Positions 16,372 through 26,614 are shown, numbered from the stretch's first letter. The stretch: 64,000 nt of DNA from Mesorhizobium xinjiangense (GCF_009749525.1 NZ_WOAC01000022.1:48787-112786), one strand, 5' to 3'. Numbers and translations: made by a program. Notes: generated by a model from the letters alone, not told the origin.

Positions 16372-17538
16372 TCAGGCGCCGGATTCCGCCCAGTCGGCAA
16401 GCCGCTCCAGGAAGCGGTCGCAGCGCGCCATCTGGTCGCGTTCGATATATTCGTCGGCCTTGTGCGCCATCGCGATGGAACCCGGGCCGCAGACGACGGT
16501 TTCCAGGCCGAGCATGTCGTGGAAGCGGCCGGCTTCCGTCCCGAAGGCGACCTTGGAGTGCGTGTTGGTCTCGGAAAGGCGCTTGGCAAGGGTGACGATC
16601 TCGGCGTCAGGCGCTGTTTCCAGCCCCGGTATTTCCGACGTGAGTTCGATCACGATGCCAGCCTCGGGTGCGATCGCCTTCATCTCCGGTTCGAGCACGT
16701 CGTGGGCATAGGCATGAAGTTCGGCGACAAGGGCGTCGACGTCCTCTCCCGGAAGGGCCCGGAATTCGCACATCATCACGCACTGGTCGGGCACGATGTT
16801 GAGTGCGGTTCCGCCCGAAATGACACCCGTATGGGCGGTCGTGTGGATCACATCATATTCGGGATCGCGGCTGCCATTGCGCGCCAGCCGCTGACCGATC
16901 TCACGCATCTTCACCGTAAGCAGGGCCGCATAGTCGACGGCGTTGACACCTTGGGGGGCGAGTGAAGAATGGCAGGTGCGCCCGGTCACCGTGATCTGCA
17001 TCGAACGCTTGCCCTTGTGGCCGACGACGACGCCCATCAGCGTCGGCTCGCCGACGATGCAGTAACGCGGGCGATAGGGCGCATCCTTCAGCCATTCGAG
17101 CAAGCCTTTCACGCCGATACAGCCAATCTCCTCGTCATAGGAGAATGCCAGATGGATCGGCCGGGCGAGGTTGCGCTTCTGAAAATGCGGCACGGCGGCG
17201 AGGCAGGCGGCAACAAAGCCCTTCATGTCGCAGGCGCCGCGGCCAAACAGCCTTCCGTCGCGCTCGGTCAGTTCGAAGGGATCGCTCGTCCAGTCCTGCC
17301 CGTCCACCGGCACGACGTCCGTATGGCCCGAAAGCACGATGCCGCCGTCCTTCTGCGGTCCGATCGTGGCCCACAGATTGGCCTTCTCGCCGGTCTCGTC
17401 GAACACTTTCCGGCTCTTCACGCCGAGTCCTTCGAGATAGTCGGCGATATAGTCGATCAAAGGCAGGTTGGTGTTGCGGCTCGTCGTGTCGAAGGAAACG
17501 AGCCGGGCCAGGATTTCCTCGCTTGGTGAAAGCGGCAT
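16372..17538 (-). CDS. argE: Acetylornithine deacetylase-like M20 metallopeptidase
   Basis: 388 residues, the normal ArgE length. M20 metal-site motifs are all present: LSGHTDVVPVDG (His72, Asp74), GRGACDMKGF (bridging Asp104), YDEEIGC (Glu136 base, Glu137 ligand), VGEPTLMG and a C-terminal AHKADEYI His ligand. HTGVISGGTALNIVPD is the dimerisation-domain signature. ArgE hydrolyses N-acetylornithine to ornithine and acetate. As it sits by a LysR-controlled peptide importer and far from other arg genes, an N-acyl amino acid scavenging role is equally possible. Confidence 0.87.
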   Translation of the reverse strand: MPLSPSEEILARLVSFDTTSRNTNLPLIDYIADYLEGLGVKSRKVFDETGEKANLWATIGPQKDGGIVLSGHTDVVPVDGQDWTSDPFELTERDGRLFGRGACDMKGFVAACLAAVPHFQKRNLARPIHLAFSYDEEIGCIGVKGLLEWLKDAPYRPRYCIVGEPTLMGVVVGHKGKRSMQITVTGRTCHSSLAPQGVNAVDYAALLTVKMREIGQRLARNGSRDPEYDVIHTTAHTGVISGGTALNIVPDQCVMMCEFRALPGEDVDALVAELHAYAHDVLEPEMKAIAPEAGIVIELTSEIPGLETAPDAEIVTLAKRLSETNTHSKVAFGTEAGRFHDMLGLETVVCGPGSIAMAHKADEYIERDQMARCDRFLERLADWAESGA

Positions 17539-17688
17539 GAACGATACTCCGTGATTGGCGGGATGGCCCGCGATGATGGCTATATCAGACCGGTGTCCCG
17601 AATCCGGAATTCGCTACAATCACCGATACCCGCTGCGCGAATTTCGGATCGACAAGGACACTGGCAATTCCATGATTCTGGTGTGGCA

Positions 17689-18693
17689 TTAGGATTTGAA
17701 GTTCGTAGCGGCGCCCTCGATTTCGAATGAATCGAACTTCAAATCCACCACGCTAGCGCGCGTCGTATCCATGAAGTCCTGCGCGGCCGGGCTTGGTGGA
17801 CGGCTCGAAGGAAAGAGAAACGACGTGCGATAGGGGATTTTCGGCGAGAACGGGCGCATGACAATGCCGCTGGCGAACTGATGCGCGATGGGAAAGGGGT
17901 TGAGCAACGAGACGCCCAGCCCCACGCGGACGAATTCCGCGGCCGACACGGCGGTCGCCGTCTCGATGACGATCTTGCGGCGCACGCCGCTGCGCTCGAA
18001 CACGCGATCGATGGAAATGCGCCCCGAATGGCGGCGCGTCAGCGAAATGAAGGGCTCGTCCTCCAGATCCTGCGGGCGGATCGTTTCGCGTGCGCACAGC
18101 CTGTGTCGGCTGGGGAGGGCGCAGATCGCCTCGCTCTCGATGAGTATATTGCTTCGCACCCCGGCATGGGCTGGTTCGGTGTCGGTCAGCCCGACATCGT
18201 GACGGCCCTCGGCGATGCTGGTGACGAGACTGTCGCTGGACAGGACGTCGAAGATCACCTCCAACTCGGGATTTGCCTTGGTGAAGCGCGCGACATGGCT
18301 CGGCAGGAACCGGTGCGCCATGGTCGGCGGAGCGACGATGCGCAGGCAGCCCGAATGCGATTGTGGCGCAATGCGTGTGCGGTCGGATATGCGGCCGAGC
18401 GCGGCGAAGACGGGATCGAGTTCGTGGCTGATGGCCAGCGCCTCGCGCGTCGGCAGCAGGCGTCCGCCGGCGCGCTCGAAAAGCGTGCGGCCGAGCGCGC
18501 TTTCCAGTTGCGAAAGGCTTCGGCTGATGGCCGACTGCGAGATGCCCAGGCGCTGGGCGGCTGTCGTCGTCTTGCCGGTTTGCACCAGCGCGCGGAGCAC
18601 TTCCAGCTCGCGCAGCGTGAAGCCCATTCGTGTCGGCGCCGTCTCGTCCTGGGTCACCGCTCCCTGCCTATCATATGAGCAGAATGCATACAT
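17689..18693 (-). CDS. LysR family transcriptional regulator
   Basis: 334 residues: an N-terminal HTH (LRELEVLRALVQTGKTTTAAQRLGISQSAISRSLSQLE) followed by a two-lobe effector domain starting RIVAPPTMAHRFLP. The start at 18693 is supported by AAAGGA 5 bases upstream; longer forms run into the intergenic promoter region. It is divergent from the peptide ABC operon that starts at 18816, the usual position for a LysR activator of that operon. The 122-base gap contains an AT-rich section (18691-18724) likely to hold both promoters. The effector is unknown. Confidence 0.88.
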   Translation of the reverse strand: MYAFCSYDRQGAVTQDETAPTRMGFTLRELEVLRALVQTGKTTTAAQRLGISQSAISRSLSQLESALGRTLFERAGGRLLPTREALAISHELDPVFAALGRISDRTRIAPQSHSGCLRIVAPPTMAHRFLPSHVARFTKANPELEVIFDVLSSDSLVTSIAEGRHDVGLTDTEPAHAGVRSNILIESEAICALPSRHRLCARETIRPQDLEDEPFISLTRRHSGRISIDRVFERSGVRRKIVIETATAVSAAEFVRVGLGVSLLNPFPIAHQFASGIVMRPFSPKIPYRTSFLFPSSRPPSPAAQDFMDTTRASVVDLKFDSFEIEGAATNFKS

Positions 18694-18815
18694 TTTTTCC
18701 TTTGCAATTTGTTTATAGCATAATAGCGTGTCTGCCAACAGGGCCGTGACACGGTCGGACATTCGGCCCTGCCTTCGGAGGAGGCCGGCCGAAAGAACCA
18801 AAAGGGGAAAGCGAA

Positions 18816-20444
18816 ATGAGGAAAGTTTCGACGGCAATGGCGGCGGCACTCGTTTCCGCAACGATGCTGACGCCGGCAACCGCTCAGGACGGCGAGCTGA
18901 CGATAGGGCTCAAATCGGAAGCGACGTCGATGGATCCGCAGTTCCACAATCTGTCGACCAATACGCAGGTTCTGCAGAACGTATTCCAGGCTCTCGTTGA
19001 GCAGGACGCGACGCAGTCGCCCATGCCTCAGCTTGCCGAATCCTGGGAGGCAATCGACGATACGACGTGGCGTTTCAAGCTGCGCGAGGGCGTCACCTTC
19101 CACGATGGCGGCGCGTTCACCGCGCGCGACGTGATCTACAGCGTTTGCCGCATCCCGATGGTGGAGAATTCACCATCCTCCTTCTCGATCTACACCCAGC
19201 AGATCTCCGATATGCGGGCGGAAGACCCGCATACGCTGATCATCGAGACGGACGGCGCCAACCCGCTTCTTCCGGTGGAAAGCGCCACATGGGCGATCCT
19301 GTCGGCTGAAGCCATGGGCGCCGAAGAGGAACTGACCTACGGACCCGACGGGAGCTGTGAAGGCATGGGCGAGGTCCCGCAGTCCGGTGCCTTCAACGAT
19401 CCCGCCATCGCCGTCGGCACCGGTCCCTATGTCCTCGACAGCTTCACCCGCGGCAGCGAGATGGTCATCACGCGCTATGCCGATTATTGGGGTGACGCGC
19501 CGGACTGGGAGCGCGTCGTCATGCGGCCGATTTCGAGCACCGGACCGCGCGTCGCCGCTCTTCTCGCCGGCGACGTCGACATGATCGAACAGCCGCCGAT
19601 CCAGGACATTCCGCGCATCGAGGAGGCCGGCTTCAAGATCGTCGATTCCCAATCGAACCGCGTCATCTATCTCGCCATGGACCAGGACGGCGAAGCGCCG
19701 GGCCTTGGCGGGACCGACGGAAAGAACCCGCTGACCGATGCCAAGGTGCGCCAAGCGATCTCGCTCGCCATCAACCGCGAAGCCATCGTCGAGCGCATCA
19801 TGGGCGGTTATGCGACGCCGGCGGCCGAGCTTCTGCCGCCGCCGATGTTCGGTACGTCGGGGCGTGCGGTCGATCCTTACGACCCGGAACGCGCCAAGGA
19901 ACTCCTCGCCGAAGCCGGCTATCCGGACGGCTTCCAGATTACGCTCGGCACGCCGAACGACCGTTACGTCAATGACGAGCAGGTGGCGCAGGCCGTCGCA
20001 CAGATGCTGGCGCGCATCGGCATCCAGACGACCGTCGACGCTTCCACCGCGAGCCAGTTCTTCTCGCGTCGCAACAAGCAGGAGTTCCCGATCTACATGG
20101 CCGGCTGGGGCGCGGCATCGGGCGAGATGTCGTCACCGCTGAAATCGCTGGTCGCGACGCACAATCCGGATGCCGGGCTCGGGGTGACGAATGCCGGCCG
20201 CTACTCCAACGAGGAACTCGACAGCCTGCTCGGCGAGGCGATGAAGACCATCGATGATGAAAAGCGCTCCGAGCTTCTTCAAAAGGCCGAAGGCGTGGCG
20301 CTCGACGAATGGGGTATCCTGCCGCTGCATTACGAGCAGACCGTCTGGGCCTTGGCGCCGGGCCTCGACTATACGCCGCGCGTCGATCAGTACACGCTCG
20401 CCTATGCGGTCACGAAGGCCGACGGCGAGGGTGATGCGGAATAA
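18816..20444 (+). CDS. Peptide-type ABC transporter substrate-binding protein (SBP family 5)
   Basis: 542 residues. Signal peptide MRKVSTAMAAALVSATML with cleavage near ATAQD (residue ~24). Family-5 features: LAESWEAIDDTTWRFKLREGVTFHDGGAFTARDV and the long C-terminal lobe ending with the WALAPGLDYTPRVDQYT segment. It is the receptor of the DppBCDF-like importer encoded next; with the M20 hydrolase at the operon end the ligand is probably a peptide or N-acyl/aminobenzoyl amino acid (inference). Confidence 0.93.
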   Translation: MRKVSTAMAAALVSATMLTPATAQDGELTIGLKSEATSMDPQFHNLSTNTQVLQNVFQALVEQDATQSPMPQLAESWEAIDDTTWRFKLREGVTFHDGGAFTARDVIYSVCRIPMVENSPSSFSIYTQQISDMRAEDPHTLIIETDGANPLLPVESATWAILSAEAMGAEEELTYGPDGSCEGMGEVPQSGAFNDPAIAVGTGPYVLDSFTRGSEMVITRYADYWGDAPDWERVVMRPISSTGPRVAALLAGDVDMIEQPPIQDIPRIEEAGFKIVDSQSNRVIYLAMDQDGEAPGLGGTDGKNPLTDAKVRQAISLAINREAIVERIMGGYATPAAELLPPPMFGTSGRAVDPYDPERAKELLAEAGYPDGFQITLGTPNDRYVNDEQVAQAVAQMLARIGIQTTVDASTASQFFSRRNKQEFPIYMAGWGAASGEMSSPLKSLVATHNPDAGLGVTNAGRYSNEELDSLLGEAMKTIDDEKRSELLQKAEGVALDEWGILPLHYEQTVWALAPGLDYTPRVDQYTLAYAVTKADGEGDAE

Positions 20445-20456
20445 GGACGGAACCAT

Positions 20457-20482
20457 GCGGGCCGCGACCTCTCGCGGCCCGC
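20457..20482 (+). terminator. Intercistronic hairpin after SBP gene
   Basis: GCGGGCCGCGA and TCGCGGCCCGC form a perfect 11-base GC stem with a CCTC loop, 12 bases after the binding-protein stop and 67 bases before the permease start. With no T-run it probably protects the upstream mRNA and keeps the receptor in excess over the permease. Confidence 0.65.
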
Positions 20483-20549
20483 AATCCGACGCCACGCCGG
20501 CGCGCCCGTGCAGCGCGCGGCCCATGCCGATCTTTTCCGGAGCCCGTGC

Positions 20550-21527
20550 ATGATCGTCTATCTGATGCGTCGCATCGGCCAGAGCCTGGTCGCAATCATG
20601 GTGATGGCGACCCTGGTTTTTCTCGGCGTCTATGCGATCGGCAATCCGGTCGATGTCCTCATCAATCCGGAAGCCACACAGTCGGAGATCGCCGCGACGA
20701 TCGCGCGTCTTGGTCTCGACAAGCCACTCTGGCAGCAGTTCCTGATCTTCGTGAAGAGCGCGCTGCAAGGCGATCTCGGCAATTCCTTCGTCTATGGCCG
20801 GCCGGCCGTAGACATCATCCTGGAACGCTTCCCCGCAACGATGGAGCTGGCGCTGGTCGCGCTCACATTGTCGGTCGTCATCGGCGTTCCGCTCGGCGTC
20901 TATGCCGGGCTGAAGCCGGAGAGTATCGGCGGGCGTTCGGTCATGGCGGGATCGATTCTTGGTTTCTCGCTGCCCAATTTCTGGCAGGGCATGCTGCTCA
21001 TTCTCATCTTCGCCGTACTGCTCGGCTGGCTGCCGGCGGGCGGGCGCGGCGAGACCGTGCAAGTGCTCGGCATGCGCGTCAGCTTCCTCACCTGGGACGG
21101 GCTGCAGCACCTGCTTTTGCCCGCGCTCAACCTGGCGCTGTTCAAGATGTCGCTGGTGATCCGCCTGGCGCGCGCCAATACACGTGAGGTCGTTACGCAG
21201 GACTATGTGAAGTTTGCCCGCGCCAAGGGGCTTTCCACGCGCCGTGTCGTTCTGGTGCACGTGCTGAAGAACATCATGATCCCGGTGGTCACCATTCTCG
21301 GGCTCGAGCTGGGTTCCATGGTCGCCTTCGCCATCGTCACCGAAACCGTGTTCGCGTGGCCGGGCATGGGCAAGCTGTTGATCGATTCCATCAAGCTGCT
21401 CGATCGGCCGCTGATCGTCGCGTATCTGATGCTGACCGTGCTGATCATCGTCACGATCAACCTCGTCGTCGACGTTCTCTATTCCTTCCTCGATCCCAGA
21501 ATTCGTCTTTCGGAGGTGAAGGGATGA
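20550..21527 (+). CDS. ABC transporter permease (DppB type)
   Basis: 325 residues, six membrane helices. N-terminal segment MRRIGQSLVAIMVMATLVFLGVY is typical of DppB/OppB; the EAA loop is EVVTQDYVKFARAKGLSTRRVV. Start chosen at ATG 20550; an in-frame start at 20508 gives an untypical Arg/Ala-rich N-terminus. The stop overlaps the next start (ATGA). Confidence 0.92.
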   Translation: MIVYLMRRIGQSLVAIMVMATLVFLGVYAIGNPVDVLINPEATQSEIAATIARLGLDKPLWQQFLIFVKSALQGDLGNSFVYGRPAVDIILERFPATMELALVALTLSVVIGVPLGVYAGLKPESIGGRSVMAGSILGFSLPNFWQGMLLILIFAVLLGWLPAGGRGETVQVLGMRVSFLTWDGLQHLLLPALNLALFKMSLVIRLARANTREVVTQDYVKFARAKGLSTRRVVLVHVLKNIMIPVVTILGLELGSMVAFAIVTETVFAWPGMGKLLIDSIKLLDRPLIVAYLMLTVLIIVTINLVVDVLYSFLDPRIRLSEVKG

Positions 21528-22459
21528 CCGGCGAAATTCTTGCCACCGGCGGCGAGTCGGCCGCGCCCTTGCGGCGCACCAAGGCCGACAGCCCGCTCAA
21601 GCGCATCCTCGCCGCCTTTTTCGAGGACCGGCTGGCCGTGATCGGCCTGGTCGTCTTTGTCCTCATCGCCGCCTTTGCCGTGATCGGGCCCTGGATCGTG
21701 CCGCAAAACCCCTATGATCTGGCGCAGCTCGACATCATGGATGGCGGGCTGCCGCCGGGCGAGACGAGTTTTTCGACTGGCGGCACCTACTGGCTTGGAA
21801 CCGACGAGCAGGGGCGCGACATGCTTTCGGCCATTGCCTACGGGCTGCGCATCAGTCTGCTCGTCGCCTTCGTTTCGCTCGGCTGCGCGATCACGATCGG
21901 CGTAACGCTGGGTGTCGTCGCCTCCTATTTCGGCGGCCGGATCGATTCCCTGATCATGCGCGTGGTCGATCTCCAGCTTTCCTTCCCGGCGATCCTGATC
22001 GCGCTCATCCTGCTGGCCCTGTTGGGGCGGGGAGTCGACAAGGTCATCCTGGCGCTCGTCATCGTCCAGTGGGCCTATTACGCCCGCACGGTGCGGAGTT
22101 CGGCGATCGTGGAAACCCGAAAGGACTATATCGACGCCGCGCGGTGCCTGGCCCTTTCGCATCGGCGCATCATGTTCCGCCACCTGCTGCCGAACTGCGT
22201 GCCGCCGCTCATCGTGGTGGCAACGGTCCAGATCGCGCAGGCGATCTCGCTGGAGGCGACGCTTTCCTTCCTCGGTGTCGGCGTGCCGATCACCGAGCCC
22301 TCGCTCGGCCTGCTGATCGCCAACGGTTACGACTATCTGCTGTCGGGCCGCTACTGGGTCAGCATCTTTCCCGGCATCGCCCTGGTGGCGACCATCGTCG
22401 CCATCAACCTGGTCGGCGACCGCCTGCGGGACGTGCTCAATCCGAGACTGCAGAAATGA
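21524..22459 (+). CDS. ABC transporter permease (DppC type)
   Basis: 311 residues. A cytoplasmic N-terminus precedes FEDRLAVIGLVVFVLIAAFAV; a periplasmic insert holds TYWLGTDEQGRDMLSAIAYG, the marker of DppC/OppC; the EAA loop reads ETRKDYIDAARCLALSHRRIM. ATGA overlaps at both ends couple it to dppB and the first ATPase gene. Confidence 0.92.
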   Translation: MTGEILATGGESAAPLRRTKADSPLKRILAAFFEDRLAVIGLVVFVLIAAFAVIGPWIVPQNPYDLAQLDIMDGGLPPGETSFSTGGTYWLGTDEQGRDMLSAIAYGLRISLLVAFVSLGCAITIGVTLGVVASYFGGRIDSLIMRVVDLQLSFPAILIALILLALLGRGVDKVILALVIVQWAYYARTVRSSAIVETRKDYIDAARCLALSHRRIMFRHLLPNCVPPLIVVATVQIAQAISLEATLSFLGVGVPITEPSLGLLIANGYDYLLSGRYWVSIFPGIALVATIVAINLVGDRLRDVLNPRLQK

Positions 22460-23445
22460 CGGCGCTTCTCGACGTCAGGGACCTCAAGACACATTTCTTC
22501 ACCCGCGACGGCGTGGCGAAGGCGGTCGACGGCGTCAGCTTTTCGGTCGAACGCGGCCAGATCCTCGGCCTGGTCGGCGAGTCCGGTTCGGGAAAGTCGG
22601 TGACGGGCTTCTCGCTGCTCGGCCTTGTCGATCCTCCGGGGCGCGTCGTCTCGGGCGAGATCGTCTTTGACGGAACCGATCTCATTGCGGCCGGCGAGAA
22701 GACGATGCGCCGACTGCGCGGCAAGCGCATCGCAATGATCTTCCAGGACCCGATGATGACGCTGAATCCCGTTCTGCGTATCGACACCCAGATGGTGGAG
22801 ACGATCCTGGCCCATGAGAAGGTCGGCCGTGCCGAGGCGCTGAAGCGCGCCCGGGAGGCGCTCACCATGGTTGGGATTTCCGCCCCGGACGAACGGCTGA
22901 AGAGCTATCCCCACCAGTTTTCCGGCGGCATGCGCCAGCGCGTGGCGATCGCCATCGCGCTCCTGCACAAGCCCGATCTCATCATCGCCGACGAGCCGAC
23001 GACGGCGCTCGACGTGACGATCCAGGCGCAGATCCTGGCGGAAGTGCAGAAGCTGTGCGCCGAGACGGGCACTGCGCTCATCTGGATCACCCACGACCTT
23101 GCCGTCGTATCCGGCCTGGCCGACCGGCTGGCCGTCATGTATGCCGGCCTGATCGTCGAAGAGGGTGCCGCGTCCGACGTCATCGAAAACCCGATGCACC
23201 CCTATACGCGGGGGCTCATCGGTTCGGTCCCGCAAGGCAGGGCCCATGGCCGGCCGCTGCAGCAGATCCGCGGCATGACTCCGTCGCTTCTCGACCTGCC
23301 CTCGGGCTGCACGTTCCGCCCGCGCTGCTCCCGTGCCGACGAGGCGTGCCTGGCCGTGCCCGCGCTCGACACATTGCCGGGCGAGCGGCGGGTGCGCTGC
23401 GTTCACCCCTTTGGCGAACCGTGCAAGGAAAATCCCGTCTCGTGA
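22456..23445 (+). CDS. ABC transporter ATP-binding protein (DppD type)
   Basis: 329 residues. Walker A GESGSGKS near residue 40, Q-loop [11 protein letters not shown], signature [15 protein letters not shown], Walker [14 protein letters not shown]-loop THD, and the C-terminal oligopeptide-transporter domain with the Cys-rich [14 protein letters not shown]. Start by ATGA overlap at 22456. One of two ATPases for the heterodimeric motor. Confidence 0.93.
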   Translation: MTALLDVRDLKTHFFTRDGVAKAVDGVSFSVERGQILGLVGESGSGKSVTGFSLLGLVDPPGRVVSGEIVFDGTDLIAAGEKTMRRLRGKRIAMIFQDPMMTLNPVLRIDTQMVETILAHEKVGRAEALKRAREALTMVGISAPDERLKSYPHQFSGGMRQRVAIAIALLHKPDLIIADEPTTALDVTIQAQILAEVQKLCAETGTALIWITHDLAVVSGLADRLAVMYAGLIVEEGAASDVIENPMHPYTRGLIGSVPQGRAHGRPLQQIRGMTPSLLDLPSGCTFRPRCSRADEACLAVPALDTLPGERRVRCVHPFGEPCKENPVS

Positions 23446-24446
23446 CCGATCCGATCATCGACATCATGTCCGTATCCAAACGGTTCGCCACCGAGCTGGA
23501 CATCGCCGCGCGCGCCGCACGGCTTTTGGGCAGCAAGATCGAGGCCACGAGCGTGCAGGCGGTCGACGATGTTTCGCTGTCGGTGGAGCAAGGCGAGGTC
23601 ATGGGTCTCGTCGGCGAATCCGGCTGCGGCAAGTCGACGCTCGGGCGCATGGTGGCCGGTCTTCTGCGGCCGAGCGAAGGGGAAATCCGCTATCGCGGCA
23701 AGGCACTGACGACGCTGAGAGGTGCGGCGGCGCGCGCGGCGGCACTGAAGGTGCAGCTCGTTTTCCAGGATCCGATGTCGTCGCTCAATCCGCGACTGCG
23801 GGTCGAAGAGATCGTCGGCGAGGCGCCGCGCTACCACCAGCTCGTGCCGCGTGGCGAGATTGCCGCCTATGTCGACGACATGCTGCAACGCGTCGGTCTC
23901 GATCCATCCATGCGCCGGCGTTATCCGCACCAATTCTCCGGCGGCCAGCGCGCCCGCATCGGCATTGCGCGGGCGCTTGCCGTCAATCCGGAATTCATCG
24001 TCTGCGACGAATCCGTCGCCGCTCTCGACGTTTCGATTCAAGCGCAGATTCTCAATCTCTTCCTGCGTTTGCGCGAGGAATTGAACCTCACCTATCTGTT
24101 CATCAGTCACGATCTCGGCGTCGTGGAACACATCTCCGACCGTATTGCGGTGATGTATCTCGGCCGCATGGTGGAACTCGGCCGCAGCGAGGAGGTCTTT
24201 GCCGCGCCGAACCACCCCTATACCGCCGCGCTGCTTGCCGAAGTCCCGACCCTGCAGCCGAAGAAGAAGACCTATTCGATCATCCAGGGCGAAATTCCGT
24301 CGCCGCTCGACCCGCCGCCGGGTTGTCATTTTCATCCGCGCTGCCCGCACGCCTTTGCGCGCTGCAGAAGCGAGAGGCCGGTTTTCAGGCAAATCGCGCC
24401 CGGCCGTTTCTCCGCCTGTCATCTCAACGACCAGGCCGGCACCTGA
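23442..24446 (+). CDS. ABC transporter ATP-binding protein (DppF type)
   Basis: 334 residues. Walker A GESGCGKST, Q-loop VFQDPMSSLNPR, signature FSGGQRARIGIARAL, an unusual Walker B end FIVCDESVAALD (Ser-Val in place of Pro-Thr), H-loop SHD, and C-terminal CHFHPRCPHAFARC. The start is the GTG at 23442 that overlaps the dppD stop, with AAGGA 12 bases upstream; an ATG at 23466 is the alternative. Completes the importer. Confidence 0.92.
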   Translation: MTDPIIDIMSVSKRFATELDIAARAARLLGSKIEATSVQAVDDVSLSVEQGEVMGLVGESGCGKSTLGRMVAGLLRPSEGEIRYRGKALTTLRGAAARAAALKVQLVFQDPMSSLNPRLRVEEIVGEAPRYHQLVPRGEIAAYVDDMLQRVGLDPSMRRRYPHQFSGGQRARIGIARALAVNPEFIVCDESVAALDVSIQAQILNLFLRLREELNLTYLFISHDLGVVEHISDRIAVMYLGRMVELGRSEEVFAAPNHPYTAALLAEVPTLQPKKKTYSIIQGEIPSPLDPPPGCHFHPRCPHAFARCRSERPVFRQIAPGRFSACHLNDQAGT

Positions 24447-24512
24447 CCCACACGCACGGCATGGCGGTCAGAGCACCGAACCGCAGTCGGCAAATCTCGC
24501 AAAGGAGGCATG

Positions 24513-25973
24513 ATGAGCAATTCGGAACGCATCTGGGAATTGGTCGACGAGCCACGCACCGCCTACGAGGCGCTGAGCGATCGCATCTGGGGCATGCCCG
24601 AGATCGCCTATACGGAGTTCCGTTCGAGTGCCGAGCATGCGGCCATGCTGCGCGAGGAAGGTTTTAAACTGACCGAGAACGTCGCCGGCATTCCAACAGC
24701 CGTGATGGGCGAGGCGGGCGAGGGTGGCCCGGTCATCGCCTTTCTCGGCGAGTATGATGCCCTGCCGGGTCTAAGCCAGGAAGCCAACGTCACCGAGCCG
24801 TGCCCGGTGCCGGGCAATGACTATGGTCATGGTTGCGGCCACAACATGCTTGGCTCGGCGGCCCTTCTGGCCGCGACGGCTTTCAAGACCTATCTGGCGG
24901 AAAACAACCTTCCCGGCCGTGTGCGCTATTATGGCTGCCCGGCGGAAGAAGGCGGGGCCGCCAAGGCCTTCATGGTACGTGACGGCGCCTTCGACGATGT
25001 CGACTGCGCGCTGACCTGGCATCCCGCGTCGCTGACGCGGGTCGACGACATGCAGTCGCCCGCCAACACGCGTATCGATTTCACCTTCACCGGGCGCGCC
25101 AGCCACGCCGCCGCCGCCCCTCATCTCGGCCGATCGGCGCTCGATGCGGTCGAGCTGATGAATGTCGGCGTCAACTATATGCGCGAGCACATGCCGTCTT
25201 CGGCGCGCATCCACTATGCCATGATCGATGGCGGCGGCATCGCGCCCAATGTCGTGCAGGGCAAGGCTACCGTGCGCTATGCGGTGCGCGCCCGCGACGT
25301 TCACGGCATGATGGCGCTCAACGAACGCGTCATCAAGATTGCCAAGGGTGCCGCCATGATGACGGAAACGCAGGTCGATATCCGCGTGTTGAGCGCCGTT
25401 TCCAACCTGCTCGCCAACACGCCGATGGATGAGACCATGCAGGCCAACATGGATCGCCTTGGCCCCGTGGTCTTCGACGCTGCCGACCGGGCCTTCGCCG
25501 CCAGGATCCAGGAAACGCTGAGCGAGGAAGACATCGTCAGCGATTACCACCGCTGCGGCGTCGAACCGATGGACGACAAGCCGCTGTGCGATTTCATCGT
25601 GCCGTTTCGGCAGGTGGGCGAAGCGATGATCGGCTCGACCGACGTTGGCGATGTAAGCTGGGCGGTGCCCACGGCGCAGGCACGCGTGGCCACCCATGCG
25701 ATCGGAACGCCGGGCCATTCCTGGCAGATCACGGCACAAGGCAAGGCCGGCCCGGCGCATAAGGGATTGGTCTATGCCGCCAAGGTGATGGCGGGGAGCG
25801 CCGTCGATCTCCTGAACAATCCGCACCTGCTGGAGGCGGCCAGGGACGATCACAGGAGGCGCACGTCGAAGACGCCCTATATCTGCCCGATCCCGCCTGA
25901 CGTGAAGGCGCCGATCCAGCCGCGCCCTGCGGGAGATCGTCAGGACGGCCGTCTGGCGACCACCGGCACATAG
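24513..25973 (+). CDS. M20 family amidohydrolase (AbgB-like, aminobenzoyl-glutamate hydrolase type)
   Basis: 486 residues. The signature IAFLGEYDALPGLSQ (~residues 76-90), GHGCGHN (106-112) with a Cys/His metal site, and CPAEEGGAAKAF (Glu145-146) place it with AbgB and amidohydrolase-type M20D hydrolases. A dimerisation domain starts with NTRIDFTFTGRASHAAAAPH. AAAGGAGG precedes the tandem ATGs at 24510 and 24513; the second has better spacing. It would hydrolyse the imported N-acyl or peptide-like substrate in the cytoplasm. The last ~20 residues (Pro/Arg-rich) are unlike the family and may be altered by the decayed region that follows. Confidence 0.87.
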   Translation: MSNSERIWELVDEPRTAYEALSDRIWGMPEIAYTEFRSSAEHAAMLREEGFKLTENVAGIPTAVMGEAGEGGPVIAFLGEYDALPGLSQEANVTEPCPVPGNDYGHGCGHNMLGSAALLAATAFKTYLAENNLPGRVRYYGCPAEEGGAAKAFMVRDGAFDDVDCALTWHPASLTRVDDMQSPANTRIDFTFTGRASHAAAAPHLGRSALDAVELMNVGVNYMREHMPSSARIHYAMIDGGGIAPNVVQGKATVRYAVRARDVHGMMALNERVIKIAKGAAMMTETQVDIRVLSAVSNLLANTPMDETMQANMDRLGPVVFDAADRAFAARIQETLSEEDIVSDYHRCGVEPMDDKPLCDFIVPFRQVGEAMIGSTDVGDVSWAVPTAQARVATHAIGTPGHSWQITAQGKAGPAHKGLVYAAKVMAGSAVDLLNNPHLLEAARDDHRRRTSKTPYICPIPPDVKAPIQPRPAGDRQDGRLATTGT

Positions 25974-26236
25974 TCCTCGAGTTCGGGTTCCTCGAAACCG
26001 GCAACGTAGTAGGGTTCAGGAAATACGCGACAAGCCGGAGGCCGCTGGTTGCTGCACGGAACCGTACGGCCGTGCTCGAACGAGCGATCGGGTTGGGGAT
26101 TGCGAACGTGTGGCCCCCTCGCCGGATTGAAACGAGAATGGGCGGCCTGCCGGTCGCGCGGGGCCATGCGAGGGGAATGGCATGACTTTTCGAGGGATTT
26201 GCTTAGCCGGGCGCCGGTCCGGTCGATCCCCTGACG
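25974..26236. other. Non-coding or decayed stretch after the M20 gene
   Basis: A minus-strand open frame runs through it (to 25940) without a start or recognisable product. One minus-strand segment near 26205-26235 reads LSMIVRGSTGPAPG-stop, which resembles the conserved C-terminus of LacI regulators (VVRGSTGP). I read this as gene debris at a deletion scar. Confidence 0.4.
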
Positions 26237-26497
26237 ATCATCGACAAATCGGCCCCGCCCTTCGACCGCCTCTGCGGGCGCAAGCGCATTGACGCGCCGG
26301 CGGCGCTCGAAATAGTCGCTTTCATAGCCGACCCGGTCCCCGGTCGAGCTGAAGGCACGATAGGCCTGCGCGGTCAGAACCGGCCAGCTCGAGCCGAGCG
26401 CCGCCTCGGCGTCGGCGATCAGCCGGGATTTCATGGCGTCGGGAATACCGGTCCGGAACACCCGATCGGCATAGGCTGGCGCAGGCACGAAGACGGG
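26237..26497 (-). pseudogene. Heparinase II/III family protein, N-terminal remnant
   Basis: About 87 codons match the N-terminus of heparinase II/III-like proteins: DAMKSRLIADAEAALGSSWP, YRAFSSTGDRVGYESDYFERRR and then NALAPAEAVEGRGRF. Intact family members continue with a long alpha/alpha barrel and beta-sheet domain (~600 residues in total); here the similarity stops at GRFVDD and the frame runs into unrelated sequence. The reading frame also continues upstream into non-homologous sequence to 26833, so no start is assigned. It is divergent from the LacI gene, whose operator-like palindrome lies between, so it was probably that regulator's target. Confidence 0.6.
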
Positions 26498-26614
26498 CAG
26501 GATATCGCCGAGCGCCGGCAGGCAGTCGGCGACCCGGAACCCGGACGCTGCGTCTTGGCCGATTTCCGCCACCCTGGACACGTTCCCCTCTTTCGGAGCG
26601 AGTTGATGCTTCTT

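Noticed and set aside
17602..17649. Inverted repeat ATCCGGAATTCG / CGAATTTCGGAT upstream of argE
   Set aside because: One mismatch and a 24-base loop; could be an operator but has no second copy or promoter match to support it.
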